Below, piece after piece: positions 40,801-47,349 of a DNA stretch of 64,000 nucleotides; positions within the stretch are counted from its first letter, which is position 1, and each line of letters starts with the position of its first letter. The stretch is taken from assembly GCF_032062135.1 (NCBI RefSeq), contig NC_092860.1, forward strand, positions 131,763,096 to 131,827,095, given 5' to 3'. The notes under the pieces are model-generated. The model did not search any database, was not told the DNA's origin, and saw only the letters and a list, made by a program, of their open reading frames with translations. Source of the stretch: Pyxicephalus adspersus (lineage: Eukaryota; Chordata; Amphibia; Anura; Pyxicephalidae). Both the position numbers and the translations under genes were made by a program.

Positions 40801-41008
40801 ACAAATGTTGGTCTATCATTGAGTCCATCAGAGCCCCATAGTTTTATTAGTTTTATTTTTTGATTTTATATAGTTTTATTTATTTTTTTATTCTTTTATT
40901 ATAGATTCAAATTCAGATGACTTCGATCCTGCTTCCACCAAAAGCAAATATGACTCCATGGATTTTGACAGTTTGCTTAAAGAGGCACAAAGGAGCCTGC
41001 GTAGGTAA
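10881..41008 (+). CDS. PPARGC1A: PPARGC1A (PGC-1alpha) coding region, exons 3-13, 5' partial
   Basis: This is the nuclear transcriptional coactivator that docks on PPARgamma, ERRs, NRF1 and other factors to drive mitochondrial biogenesis, thermogenesis and gluconeogenesis (family knowledge). The coding sequence joins 10881-11075, 13267-13389, 15207-15408, 18273-18318, 18428-18501, 29574-30471, 34047-34142, 34999-35119, 37208-37329, 37747-37898 and 40905-41008, which is 2133 bp or 710 codons plus TAA. Counting from the first visible residue, LxxLL motifs are LLAVL (10-14), LKKLL (66-70) and LLKYL (132-136). The HCF-type motif DHDY is at 301-304, an RS-rich stretch runs to about 545, and an RNA-recognition motif has RNP2 LYIGKM (591-596) and RNP1 CYGFITYR (628-635). 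The C-terminus ends in SLLKEAQRSLRR. All introns are GT-AG and phases agree throughout. The start codon and roughly the first 75-80 residues lie upstream. PGC-1beta and PRC are unlikely because motif order and C-terminus fit PGC-1alpha. Confidence 0.97.
11076..13266 (+). other. PPARGC1A: PPARGC1A intron 3
   Basis: This is a 2191-bp GT-AG intron (donor GTAAGA, acceptor with a T-rich tract and CTTTAG). Nothing in it looks coding. The last 400 bases, about 12850-13260, are compositionally complex and may include conserved noncoding sequence close to the exon 4 acceptor. I see no clear repeat family in it. Confidence 0.85.
13267..13389 (+). CDS. PPARGC1A: PPARGC1A exon 4
   Basis: The exon has 41 codons, phase 0 at both ends, beginning LKKLLLAPANPQLIYNEC and ending in VK before the donor GTACAAGC. 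LKKLL is the second and main nuclear-receptor box (L2 in mammals), used for ligand-dependent docking to receptors such as PPARs and ERRs. The RIRT motif near the end keeps the threonine that, from memory of mammalian numbering, is the AMPK site Thr177. Confidence 0.97.
13390..15206 (+). other. PPARGC1A: PPARGC1A intron 4 with a very long AG-free pyrimidine tract
   Basis: This 1817-bp intron ends in an unusual acceptor. From the AG at 14956-14957 to the acceptor AG at 15205-15206 there is no AG dinucleotide, and from about 14990 the sequence is mostly C and T. The same stretch reads open in the exon 5 frame, giving a hydrophobic Phe/Leu/Ser-rich translation, which is a by-product of pyrimidine content. 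No repeat family was recognised. Confidence 0.85.
14958..15204 (+). promoter_or_regulatory. Extended AG-exclusion zone before exon 5
   Basis: No AG occurs between the AG at 14956-14957 and the acceptor at 15205-15206, and about 210 nt of it are pyrimidine-rich. Branch-point-like TTAACTAAT lies at about 14983-14991, some 215 nt upstream of the exon. Such zones are typical of acceptors with a distant branch point. Confidence 0.7.
15207..15408 (+). CDS. PPARGC1A: PPARGC1A exon 5
   Basis: The exon has 67 codons plus one base (ends in phase 1, CAAG before donor GTAGTG). It starts SENCWSNK directly after the AG at 15205-15206. This start is chosen because it keeps the frame from exon 4 and matches the family sequence after VK. 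It carries the third LxxLL motif in RRPCSELLKYLTANDD and a basic C-terminal part (DKCTKKK). Reading through into intron 5 would add about 20 residues before a stop at 15468. Confidence 0.95.
15409..18272 (+). other. PPARGC1A: PPARGC1A intron 5
   Basis: This is a 2864-bp GT-AG intron with acceptor TTTGCAG at 18266-18272. It is AT-rich and I see no coding signal. A block at about 15524-15660 has weakly matching ends (GGGGTCGATT and, reversed, GGGGTTATTT) and could be an old MITE. The rest shows no structure that I can name. Confidence 0.85.
18273..18318 (+). CDS. PPARGC1A: PPARGC1A exon 6
   Basis: This is a 46-bp micro-exon entered in phase 1 and left in phase 2, coding for A-KSTSLSLPLTPESP and the first two bases of an Asn codon. 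The donor is GTAAGTAT at 18319. Size, phases and the LPLTPESP sequence match the short exon 6 of the family. The TPESP motif is a proline-directed phosphorylation site (p38 MAPK region in mammals). The exon is too short to be found by ORF length alone and was placed by frame and splice signals. Confidence 0.94.
18319..18427 (+). other. PPARGC1A: PPARGC1A intron 6, 109 bp, with two usable acceptors
   Basis: This very short intron separates exons 6 and 7. Besides the canonical acceptor GTCTTCCAG ending at 18427 there is a TTTCAG ending at 18396, exactly 31 nt upstream. Using it would extend exon 7 by 31 nt and bring in a stop after N-L-F-L (TAA at 18407-18409), which is the arrangement reported for mammalian NT-PGC-1alpha. 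Confidence 0.93.
18397..18427 (+). promoter_or_regulatory. PPARGC1A: Alternative 3' splice extension producing NT-PGC-1alpha-like isoform
   Basis: These 31 nt lie between the upstream acceptor AG (18395-18396) and the canonical one (18426-18427). Joined to exon 6 they complete the split codon as AAC, then read TTG TTT TTA TAA, that is N-L-F-L-stop. The product would keep the activation domain and all three LxxLL motifs and lose the RS region, RRM and most regulatory sites. A 31-nt insert between exons 6 and 7 with an LFL tail is known from mammals, recalled from memory. The position and frame are seen directly, and use in this species is inferred. Confidence 0.85.
18428..18501 (+). CDS. PPARGC1A: PPARGC1A exon 7
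   Basis: This 74-bp exon begins with the T that completes the Asn codon and encodes N-DPKGSPFESKSIERTLSVELSGTA, ending one base into a Gly codon. The donor is GTAAGGAG at 18502. GSPFE and IERTLSVELSGTAG are family signatures and lie in the segment targeted by p38 MAPK in mammals. Confidence 0.95.
18626..18647. repeat. AT microsatellite
   Basis: Uninterrupted (TA)n of about 11 units in intron 7, soon after exon 7. Confidence 0.9.
19075..19165. repeat. Repeat-like block in intron 7
   Basis: CCTGATGAAGAGACGTAGGT, GAAAGCTTTCATT and GACAATAAATTGTGTCATTT form a pattern that I recognise from an anuran and fish repeat. The class is uncertain. Confidence 0.4.
21640..21885. repeat. Possible interspersed element in intron 7
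   Basis: The block ends in CTCTAGTGTGGACCAGCCCT, which resembles the terminal sequence of a frog DNA-type repeat, and its body has several GCA-rich repeats (CTGCAGTGCATTTTTGTAAC). Boundaries are approximate. Confidence 0.35.
21916..22018. repeat. Compound AT microsatellite
   Basis: Two AT tracts (21916-21966 and 21987-22018) separated by about 20 unique bases; the first is interrupted by short A or T runs. Confidence 0.9.
24108..24142. repeat. AT microsatellite
   Basis: About 17 pure AT units in intron 7. Confidence 0.9.
25742..25807. repeat. Long AT microsatellite
   Basis: About 32 AT units with one AAAT-type interruption near 25776. It is the longest in the window and likely length-variable. 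Confidence 0.92.
27295..27415 (+). repeat. Dispersed repeat family, copy 1 (intron 7)
   Basis: GATTTTGAGATAATATCT followed by GTGCATTTGACCTCCTTCTG and ACCTGC matches the copies at 38080 and 49018 in the same orientation. The class is unknown, and no terminal repeats are visible. Confidence 0.6.
29574..30471 (+). CDS. PPARGC1A: PPARGC1A exon 8 (large central exon)
   Basis: The exon is 898 bp: two bases completing Gly, 298 codons, and two bases of the next Gly. It opens LTPPTTPPHKANQDNPFR, a proline-directed phosphorylation cluster, then has GPEQSELYAQLSK, KRPSLRLFGDHDY (DHDY is the HCF-1 binding tetrapeptide), DQEIRAELNKHFG, LPMFLTSGL, an acidic DESEDEND run, and SYSLFDVSPSCSTFNSP. It ends with the first part of the RS-rich domain, which in mammals helps couple transcription to RNA processing. 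Blocks between the conserved motifs, such as that after RQLECKD, differ clearly from mammals. The donor is taken as GTAAGT at 30472 because that keeps frame with exon 9. Confidence 0.97.
30472..34046 (+). other. PPARGC1A: PPARGC1A intron 8
   Basis: This is a 3575-bp GT-AG intron (donor GTAAGT, acceptor TTTTCAAAAG). It is AT-rich with no clear repeat family, no coding signal and no microsatellite. I see nothing specific in it. Confidence 0.85.
34047..34142 (+). CDS. PPARGC1A: PPARGC1A exon 9
   Basis: This 96-bp exon enters in phase 2 and leaves in phase 2. It completes a Gly codon, reads SCCCYETDQCRPNSSPVCA, then the second RS block RSRSRSPYSRRP and the first two bases of an Arg codon. The acceptor lacks a classic tract directly at the AG (CAAAAG) but has a T-rich run just before it. 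The Cys-rich start (SCCCY) differs from the Tyr-rich mammalian sequence. It is too short to stand out as an ORF and was placed by RS motif and phase. Confidence 0.92.
34143..34998 (+). other. PPARGC1A: PPARGC1A intron 9
   Basis: This is an 856-bp intron (donor GTAGGA, acceptor TTCTTACAG). About 190 bp of it, 34683-34872, is an interspersed repeat that ends some 125 bp before exon 10. The rest is AT-rich with no coding signal. Confidence 0.85.
34683..34872 (+). repeat. Interspersed repeat in intron 9
   Basis: ATGGAATCAGGAAGGATTTT, GGTTTTTTTGCCTTCCCCTG, GTGGTTGAACTTGATGGACT and TTTTTTCAACCTTAAC are hallmarks of a repeat common in fish and frog genomes. The family name is uncertain. It lies inside intron 9, close to the exon 10 acceptor. 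Confidence 0.6.
34999..35119 (+). CDS. PPARGC1A: PPARGC1A exon 10
   Basis: This 121-bp exon completes Arg and codes for YDSYEEYQHERLKREEYRKE and on to ERQRQKAV, ending in phase 0 before GTAAGT. It is a highly charged Arg/Glu-rich helix-forming linker between the RS region and the RNA-recognition motif, and is close to identical to the family sequence. Confidence 0.96.
35120..37207 (+). other. PPARGC1A: PPARGC1A intron 10
   Basis: This 2088-bp GT-AG intron contains a hAT-type MITE at 35309-35590 and, at about 36340-36760, a complex non-repetitive stretch that looks like a conserved noncoding element. Acceptor is CTTCTTATAG. No coding signal. Confidence 0.85.
35309..35590 (-). mobile_element. 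hAT-type MITE, same family, opposite orientation
   Basis: The 282-bp element starts CTGCCTTCCTCAACCC and ends GGTTGAGAATGGTTG. Flanks CCCTATAC (35301-35308) and CCCTAGAC (35591-35598) match at 7 of 8 bases. Read on the minus strand it shares the CTCAACC end and the GGGGTTCCTTGAG core with the family seen at 8181. No coding capacity. Confidence 0.8.
37208..37329 (+). CDS. PPARGC1A: PPARGC1A exon 11 (RRM, first half)
   Basis: This 122-bp exon codes for EEHRVLYIGKMRTDMTRSEL, then QARFEVFGEIEECTVNLRDD and two bases of Gly. It holds the RNP2 strand (LYIGKM) and first helix of the RNA-recognition motif used for RNA processing and target RNA binding. The donor is GTAAGAG at 37330; one more G would break the frame with exon 12. 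Confidence 0.96.
37330..37746 (+). other. PPARGC1A: PPARGC1A intron 11
   Basis: This is a 417-bp GT-AG intron inside the RNA-recognition motif, with acceptor TTTCATTGCAG. Nothing else is seen in it. Confidence 0.9.
37747..37898 (+). CDS. PPARGC1A: PPARGC1A exon 12 (RRM, second half)
   Basis: This 152-bp exon completes Gly and codes for DCYGFITYRYTCDAFAALEN, then GYTLRRSNEHDFELCFCERK and QFCKSNYADL, ending one base into Asp. RNP1 (CYGFITYR) has the expected Phe and Tyr residues. Three cysteines, at 37751, 37850 and 37874, stand where the mammalian protein has Ser, Tyr and Phe as I recall it. The donor is GTATGAAT. Confidence 0.96.
38080..38220 (+). repeat. Dispersed repeat family, copy 2 (intron 12)
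   Basis: TTTCTGAGATCA, AATTCATTGACAGGC, TTTGACCTCCTTCTTATCTG and CATTTGAC run in the same order as in the copies at 27295 and 49018. The piece after this, TTTTGCAATTCCATAGATAT, also has a counterpart at 49018. Confidence 0.65.
39340..39517. mobile_element. MITE with TTTACTAAAG-type ends
   Basis: The left end GGGCTCAATTTACTAAAG matches the reversed right end AGGGCAATTTAATAAAG. Inside are CACTTAGCTTAGTAAAT and CTAAGTGCAC motifs. The 178-bp length and lack of coding capacity fit a non-autonomous DNA element. Confidence 0.65.
39636..39735. mobile_element. Possible fragment related to the 39340 MITE
   Basis: GTTGATTTACTAAAGGAGAC and two CTTAGCATAG motifs resemble the ends and core of the element at 39340. 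The boundary with the palindromic MITE that follows is only a few bases away, so one may have inserted next to the other. Confidence 0.4.
39740..40251. mobile_element. Large palindromic MITE in intron 12
   Basis: The ends AAGGCTACATACACATGTGC and (reversed) AAGGCTACGTACACATGTAC are near-identical inverted repeats. The inner arms, about 39934-40040 and 40069-40176, are also inverse complements over about 107 bp with few mismatches, around a loop of about 28 bp. The left side has an extra segment of about 100 bp (about 39800-39930) that the right side lacks. No target duplication is clear. No coding capacity. Confidence 0.85.
40905..41008 (+). CDS. PPARGC1A: PPARGC1A exon 13, terminal coding part
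   Basis: The exon completes Asp and codes for SNSDDFDPASTKSKYDSMDF, then DSLLKEAQRSLRR and TAA (41006-41008). The C-terminus is almost identical to the family consensus and fixes both the reading frame and the gene's identity. The 3' UTR follows in the same exon. Confidence 0.98.
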
Positions 41009-41168
41009 CATGCATGTCTGCCACACCCAAATGGAACGATGGAGAATACCTCACAGACTTGTTGTCCTCCCAAAAGAGACTCTTGAAAGTCAACCCTAGG
41101 AATTTCTCCTACTTTACACTCTCCGTTTCTCAATGGTTTACATGAACACAGCTGCTGAAGACTAAAGA

Positions 41169-41179
41169 GGCAATGTGAT
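41169..41179 (+). promoter_or_regulatory. miR-23 family target match in 3' UTR
   Basis: GGCAATGTGAT, 160 nt after the stop codon, is complementary to nucleotides 1-11 of miR-23a/b as I recall it (AUCACAUUGCC). miR-23 repression of PGC-1alpha has been reported in mammals. Function in this species is inferred. Confidence 0.5.
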
Positions 41180-41712
41180 TGTCAGACAAACACACATACC
41201 TATATGGGTGTCAGATAATTCCTCACTCTTCAAGGATGTCACAATGTTACTGCTATAACAAAGACGGTATGCTTCTCATAGGAAGCAAAAGTGCCAGCCA
41301 TCCGCTAACGCTCCTCAAATTCATATAAAGAAAAACTGATTCATTTGGAATAAATCAAATCAAGGAATTGCTATGAATTGTAATCAAAATGGAATTTTTT
41401 CAACAAAATCAGAGGAATCGTATGCTGCTGATGCTCAACCCCAATGCAATCTTCACTTTTGTCTGATTTCAATCATTGTCCTGATGAAAAAAAAATATAT
41501 TGCAATATAGATGACGCCTTAGTAACTTTTTTTTATTGGGAACCTGGTGAAGAAATCAAGGAAGCAGAATTTTTTGTAGTATCCGCAAGTCTCTATTTCT
41601 GTCTTTTACTTTCAGTCTTTTGGTTCTGACACCCGTGCAGTTTCTATCAATGTTGATGCTCAACATCAGAAGCCTTGTAAATGGTCAAATTCACAGCTTG
41701 TTCAGCAACGGA

Positions 41713-41757
41713 AATATATATATTTATATGATTATATATAAATATATATATATATAT
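41713..41757. repeat. AT microsatellite in the 3' UTR
   Basis: Interrupted TATA runs in the 3' UTR, about 700 nt after the stop codon. Confidence 0.85.
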
Positions 41758-41811
41758 CTAATATAAACACTATTTTCTGATGAGTGGATGTGGTGTTACA
41801 TAATAAACTGA

Positions 41812-41817
41812 GTTGAG
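41812..41817 (+). terminator. Proximal poly(A) signal candidate
   Basis: AATAAA about 800 nt after the stop codon. Downstream sequence includes some GT-rich stretches. It could give a short-UTR transcript, but use cannot be judged from sequence alone. Confidence 0.35.
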
Positions 41818-41899
41818 TGAAACTTTCTGAAACCGTGTCCAGGTAGTTTGTACCATTGTAATATGTACTAGTCAAGTATTTACAGCTGTCACTCCTTAT

Positions 41900-41954
41900 T
41901 CTGCCGGAGAAGGGAACACAAGCCCTGCTCTGCTTTGGCCCCGTCTCCGGCAGA
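41900..41954 (+). promoter_or_regulatory. GC-rich hairpin in 3' UTR
   Basis: TCTGCCGGAGA (41900-41910) and TCTCCGGCAGA (41944-41954) are perfect 11-bp inverse complements around a 33-nt loop. They stand out in an otherwise AT-rich UTR. A structured RNA element is possible; its role is unknown. Confidence 0.6.
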
Positions 41955-41984
41955 GGAGAGGATGGTTGGAGTATTTTTATTTTG

Positions 41985-41992
41985 TGTACATA
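41985..41992 (+). promoter_or_regulatory. Pumilio-type site in 3' UTR
   Basis: TGTACATA matches the UGUANAUA consensus bound by Pumilio proteins. It lies 31 nt after the GC-rich hairpin. A single site can occur by chance in AT-rich DNA. Confidence 0.35.
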
Positions 41993-42430
41993 GAGTATGA
42001 CAATGTCCTTTATTTGTTACCGCTATGCACTGTAAATGCAGCCTTCTTTTAAATATGGAAAAAGTTTTTTTCTTAAAAACAAAAAATCGAAGATATTCAA
42101 AAATGTAAACTGTACAAAGTGAAATACCAGTTGTATACTAATTAATATATTTAGGAGCTGACTTTATGCTTATATATATTTGATTGTAAAAACGAACAAA
42201 AAAATTACAGTGTGTGTGTGCGCGTGTTTTTTTTTTTCGGTTGGGTGCACAATTATTGCTTCAAGCACACTCTTTTCTGGTGAGCTTCCATATTTTTGTG
42301 TTTGAAAAACATTTTTATTGGCCTTAAAGGCTTGATTGATATGGATACCATGATGCATTGTCTCCTTTAATAAAGGTGTTCTATAAAAGTCAAGAAAAAG
42401 AAAGTGAACAACCCGATTCTCGCTGTCATG

Positions 42431-42456
42431 ATAATTATTATTATTATTATTATTTT
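42431..42456. repeat. ATT microsatellite in the 3' UTR
   Basis: A run of (ATT)n followed by a T tract. Confidence 0.85.
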
Positions 42457-43312
42457 TTTTTTTTATTAATTAAAGGAAGTGTCTAGGTGACAGCTTGAGT
42501 TCAATTGGTTGATTGCTTAATGTCTCCACTTTCCTTTTTCCCACCTTTGTAGAATATCTTCATCTGCAGTAATACCTGCTCAGTAAATCCACCTCAAGAT
42601 TTGCCATATAGGACGTCTTTTCTGTACTAATTACTGTATTTTATTTTTTTTTAATTATTTGTATTATTGTGAATCAAGGATGAATGTAAGGTGTGATTGT
42701 TTTCACTACAGGCCGTTGTGCATCTTTAATTTTCTGGAAAAAAAAAACAAGCTGCTGGGTAACTCAGCAACGTATACCTTGTGTGATAGGGATTTTTTTG
42801 TCTAAACACTGTTTCAAAAGCCAGTAATTTTTTTTTTTCTTTTTCGGCACTGTTGGAATTTTTGGCATAAGCCAGATTTTTACTGTTGTGCATCCTTTAC
42901 TGATATTTCATTCCGTTGTTTACTGAAGAACTATATATCAGTGAATGCTATTGTATTTGTGACGGTAATATGCTGATTAAGAGACGGCCAGTTTAGAAGG
43001 ATGCTAACACTCTCTTAGTACTGTCATATGCTGCAGTGGAATTTAGTCTTCTGTTGCAAGATAGTGTTGACTATGCATTAGTGTGGTGCCAGCTATGGGG
43101 TTGTGCTGCTAATCCTTTAATGACTTTATCTTTGTATGGCCTATACAAAACTACACTAAGTTTAGATTCCATATGAACAAACTGTTTGACATTTATATTT
43201 TTAATCATTTTAGCAAGGTAGACAATTTTTGGGTTCAGCCTTGTATAATACATTGGGGCTTAAGGATAAAAAGCTGTCAGAAAAGAAAAAAAGATGTATT
43301 GCCCATACCAAG

Positions 43313-43359
43313 CAATCAGATTCCAGCAGCCGTTTGTCAAGTGCATGGAAATCTGATTG
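43313..43359. repeat. Inverted repeat in the 3' UTR
   Basis: CAATCAGATT (43313-43322) and AATCTGATTG (43350-43359) are perfect inverse complements with a 27-nt loop. The motif is also typical of a frog interspersed repeat, so this may be an insertion rather than a conserved UTR structure. Confidence 0.4.
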
Positions 43360-45169
43360 GTGGATGGGAGCAATACAGACAGTTTCTTTGCCTACAGCTT
43401 TTTTACCCAAGGCTCGGCGGTTTGCAAACATAAGTGGAATTAATGGTAAGAGCCATTTGCTCATACCTGCTGACTTATAGTTGACTGAACTCAACACTTC
43501 ATGCGTGGTGTGTGTAACAAAATATTTTTTCACAGATGTTGATCAGTTGCAGTTTTTGCAGCAATTTGTAAAACTCTTTTGGAGAAAACAGTTGATATTA
43601 TTATAAACGATTTGAAGACTATGTTTTTAGGAACAGTTGGTGAATGTACACAAACAAAAACAACATGTTTTTGCTAGAGTTCATATATTCTGTCTTTTAA
43701 CCAATTTCAGAAGAAGGTTTTAGGAAAAGCCATTTGCATCAGGATTTCAGGGCTCCGGTTATTGTTGCTGTTCTTAGCCAGGAGGGCTGAAAAACAGCAC
43801 GGACCAGAGTGCCAAAGATTCCTTGACAATATTTCTTTTTTCATGACATTGTACATCATAATTCTATCCAACCATGTTTTAGTATCATTGGGGTCGCTTA
43901 TTAAGGTCTGATAGAACCATTTTTTCTCTGGTTCTAAGACACCTTTTTTTTATTAATTTTGTCTCCTAATTTGGTTCCGTCTTCAAAAATTAGGAAGAGG
44001 AGGAGAGTAGGACATGTATAGAGTTTTTTTATCTATATAATATGACAGACCTCATACAAAAAACATTCAGCTGTAAAGTCAATTGTGGAAAGTCCAACTT
44101 TGATCCACCTCTGTATGTAGGAAGCTGTCAATGCATAGAGAACAATACTCTCTTCCGGAGTCCTACTCTTCTATGTGTCTCAGCTCCATTTTTGAAACGG
44201 GAACTTAGAAAGGAAAGCCACAAAGGCCTTACTATTAAGTCACAGACCCAATTTCAACGTGCTGCTCCTTTTCTTGTTCTCCTATGAACAAGTTTGCACA
44301 ACATTTACAGAATTTATGAAATGTCTAGAACCTACATTGATAGGAATACAGCTTGCAATTACCCCCATGCATATTACTTTATATTGTAAATGCAGAACTA
44401 AATTATTAAATTGCTACGGTCCTCCTATTTTTTTTACACTACAAGGAGAGACAGGGTAAATGTGATAGACTTTTCCGCTTTTCTTAGTGTCATAGAGCTT
44501 TTCCCCTTTTGGCAGTTGGTTTCAGCCTTTGCTCCAACTTAGGTGCAAGACACCGGTGTGTTTTTTCCTCCAGATAGGCGCAAGATACCCAATTAGCCCC
44601 CGTATACAATAAAATACCAATATTTTTGATATTACAAGCTACATAGATGTCACACTAGGCACCACTAAAGTCACATTAGACATGAGTGTCAGATATTACC
44701 TTAATATAATAAGCTCAACGCAAATCTATTATTTTACCTCCATTAGACAAAGTTTAATTTAAAATAATACATATTGCATTGGTGTGAATTGTGCATTCAC
44801 TGATTGCATTAAACTGATTCTTTTTTTTTATGAATTTCTCCACAATATGATATTTCCTCCCCATTTTTCATGGCTTCCTTTCTTGCTCTCCTTAGTAGAC
44901 ACCTCACTAAAACTCACAATTTTTGCCGGCTTTAAAGGAGAGTTACCCATACACTTGTTTTTGTGAATTGATTTTTACACTCAAGATACCTCAAAAAAAT
45001 CTATAAAATAATGTGTATGTAAACTCAGCTGATCTGTTGCAGTAACATCTTTACTAAATTAATAAAAAAAACACAGTAATGACAATATTACATGCAATAG
45101 GCTAGTGGTTTTTGCGTGGGTTTTGGGTGGTTAACATTGGACTGAATTGGTCTGTCCATTATCTTTTTT

Positions 45170-45355
45170 TTGACTGGCAGTAGCATTGCATGTAGCTTAC
45201 CAGGGCAGTTCATCCCCATAGGCTTGAATTGGTTCTGCTTGTTTTACACACCTGCAAGTGCAACGGCACTGTTAGGCTTTTGCAGCCATTTGCAATACTC
45301 AAAAACACCTAGCAGTGACAGCCTGTTACGCGGTAGTCTAAACCCAGCCTTATGC
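45170..45355. repeat. Possible MITE in the 3' UTR
   Basis: Reversed, the right end reads AAGGCTGGGTTTAGACTACC, a terminal sequence type seen in frog MITEs. The left end is not clear. If real, the insertion lies within the predicted 3' UTR. Confidence 0.35.
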
Positions 45356-47343
45356 TTTTTTTAACTGGGCATAATGAGTCTGTCTACAAAAACTAAAACA
45401 AAGGATGTGTTGCCTAACCATTAAGAGTCCATGTATCATTTTTTAAGGACAGAAAATTATAAAACGAGACTTACTGGTTGTTATGAAAAAAACATTTTCT
45501 TTGGCAAGCTTTATTAAAATAGCCTCCATTACTTTTTAAGACTTTATATTAGGGAAAATTGCTAAATATTGAAATTTATGACATGGGGAGGTGGATGCAC
45601 ATTTACCCGCTGCTTTTTTTCACCTTTCACCCCTTTATATTCCAGAGGCACTTGAATAAACACCTTTAAAAAAAAGCCCTACTGATCTGTTTTGATTTTG
45701 ATTCCTAAATCAAATTAGAGAAGAGTTTAAAAAAATTAAAGTAAAAATCTGTTTGGATGCATAAAATAAACGCAGGATAGGTTAGTTGGTGTAAGAGACA
45801 CCCTCCAGTAAATCACCCCATAGAGTGTTGGGTTCTCCCAAACATCGAGGACCCCTTTCGACCACAGAAAGCATAGCAAAATTTTAAAATGACATCTCAA
45901 AACAATGCAGCCTTACACAATTACATCTGTTCATCACCAGCATTTTTTGTTCTCAAAAATTTCACCATCTCTAATGCCGAAAGCCCTCCCCCCCTTCCCC
46001 ATTTCAAAGTAGACATATAGCAATAAATCAAGATATTAAAAGAACACACATTGTCTTTCCACGGGTTTCCTGTTACACTATTAACAGCTTTAATCCGTGT
46101 ATTGGTTGTATTTATGTAGGTTACAAAAATGCAGGTATTTTATCTTGTTTAATTATGTGATCGCCAAACTAAAGTTTACAGATTTTTTTTTTCTTTCTCA
46201 ATTTTTCTGTTGTACAAAAATATTAAAAGTATATATTAAAAAGCAATAAATTATTTTTAAGAAATCAATGTTTAATATATCATATTATGTGTTTAAAGAC
46301 CAGATGCATTGCCTATTTTGCCTTTAAATTTATGTGATCAGATGTTTTAATACATTCTATTTTTTTCCCTGTATTGCTGAAATGAATAGAAAGTGTGTGT
46401 ACAGTTTGTTTCTTTATAAGCAGGAATAATTTTAATGTTGATTTTTTTTTTCAATTTAAGTTGATTTTGGCAGACCTAACAATTGCTCTCTCCTACAACC
46501 ACAAGTTTCCTCTGTGTAGACATATTTGAATATTTAGATATACATAAACAGAAACATGTTATGTTTCAGGGCATTTACAATATGTTGGGATCATAGATAA
46601 TTGGCTACAGATACAATTTGTATTTTTTTCACATTGACCATGTACAAAAAAAAAAAAAATCAACAAAACTACATGCCACTACAATAGTGTGTGATAGACG
46701 AGTCTAAAAGTTCAAAAATTAAAAACGCGTAGGCCATTAGATTTGATGTGTATTAAGTGCTGCTTTCGCTTTACAGTAGTAATAACCTTGACAGCTATTG
46801 CCCTTTCTTAAAAAAGTAAATTGAAAACAATTAAAAAAAACTTATTAAAGTAGCCTATATGATAGCTCTAGACATTTTTGCCAAAGACGAATGCGCAGGA
46901 TGGAACAATTGTGCAATCAGAGGGAGATGCACTGGGTCAGTTAAAAACTACAAAGCACTTCATCCCTTTAGATTTAGTTAACGATTATGTGTCCTTTTGA
47001 TATCTGTAATGAAAACTTCAGTTGCTGTAGTTTAAAATCTAAATGATGAATGACATAGAATAGCCATATAAAATAATGTGATGATTCTGAATTTGTACCT
47101 GTTGTCACAGACATTATCAATACGAACAACTGATCGGATCATGCTGCTGTAAGATTTGTTAGGTGAACATGTACTAATGGTGGTAAAATTGTGCTTAACA
47201 GGCGAACAAAGCTTTTAGTTAGCCCCCATTCACGGGGTTGAGGTTCCACCTGCCAATTCTACATGTACTGTGGTTTTATTCAATGTATTCAGATTCCTGT
47301 GATTATTTTTTTAATGTGCAAAACACATTGGCCTCACTGAGCT

Positions 47344-47349
47344 AATAAA
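47344..47349 (+). terminator. Distal poly(A) signal candidate
   Basis: AATAAA in the context GAGCTAATAAAGGG, followed within about 30 nt by a T/GT-rich downstream element (47374-47410). This is the best-formed signal after the stop codon, and the character of the sequence changes after it. I take it as the likely distal end of the PPARGC1A transcript. AATAAA at 46245 is an alternative. Confidence 0.5.

Larger units (their letters stand above)
37899..40904 (+). other. PPARGC1A: PPARGC1A intron 12
   Basis: This 3006-bp intron is rich in transposon remains: a dispersed repeat copy at 38080-38220, a MITE at 39340-39517, a related fragment at 39636-39735 and a large palindromic MITE at 39740-40251. 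It ends in a long T-rich tract and acceptor TTATTATAG. No coding signal. Confidence 0.88.
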
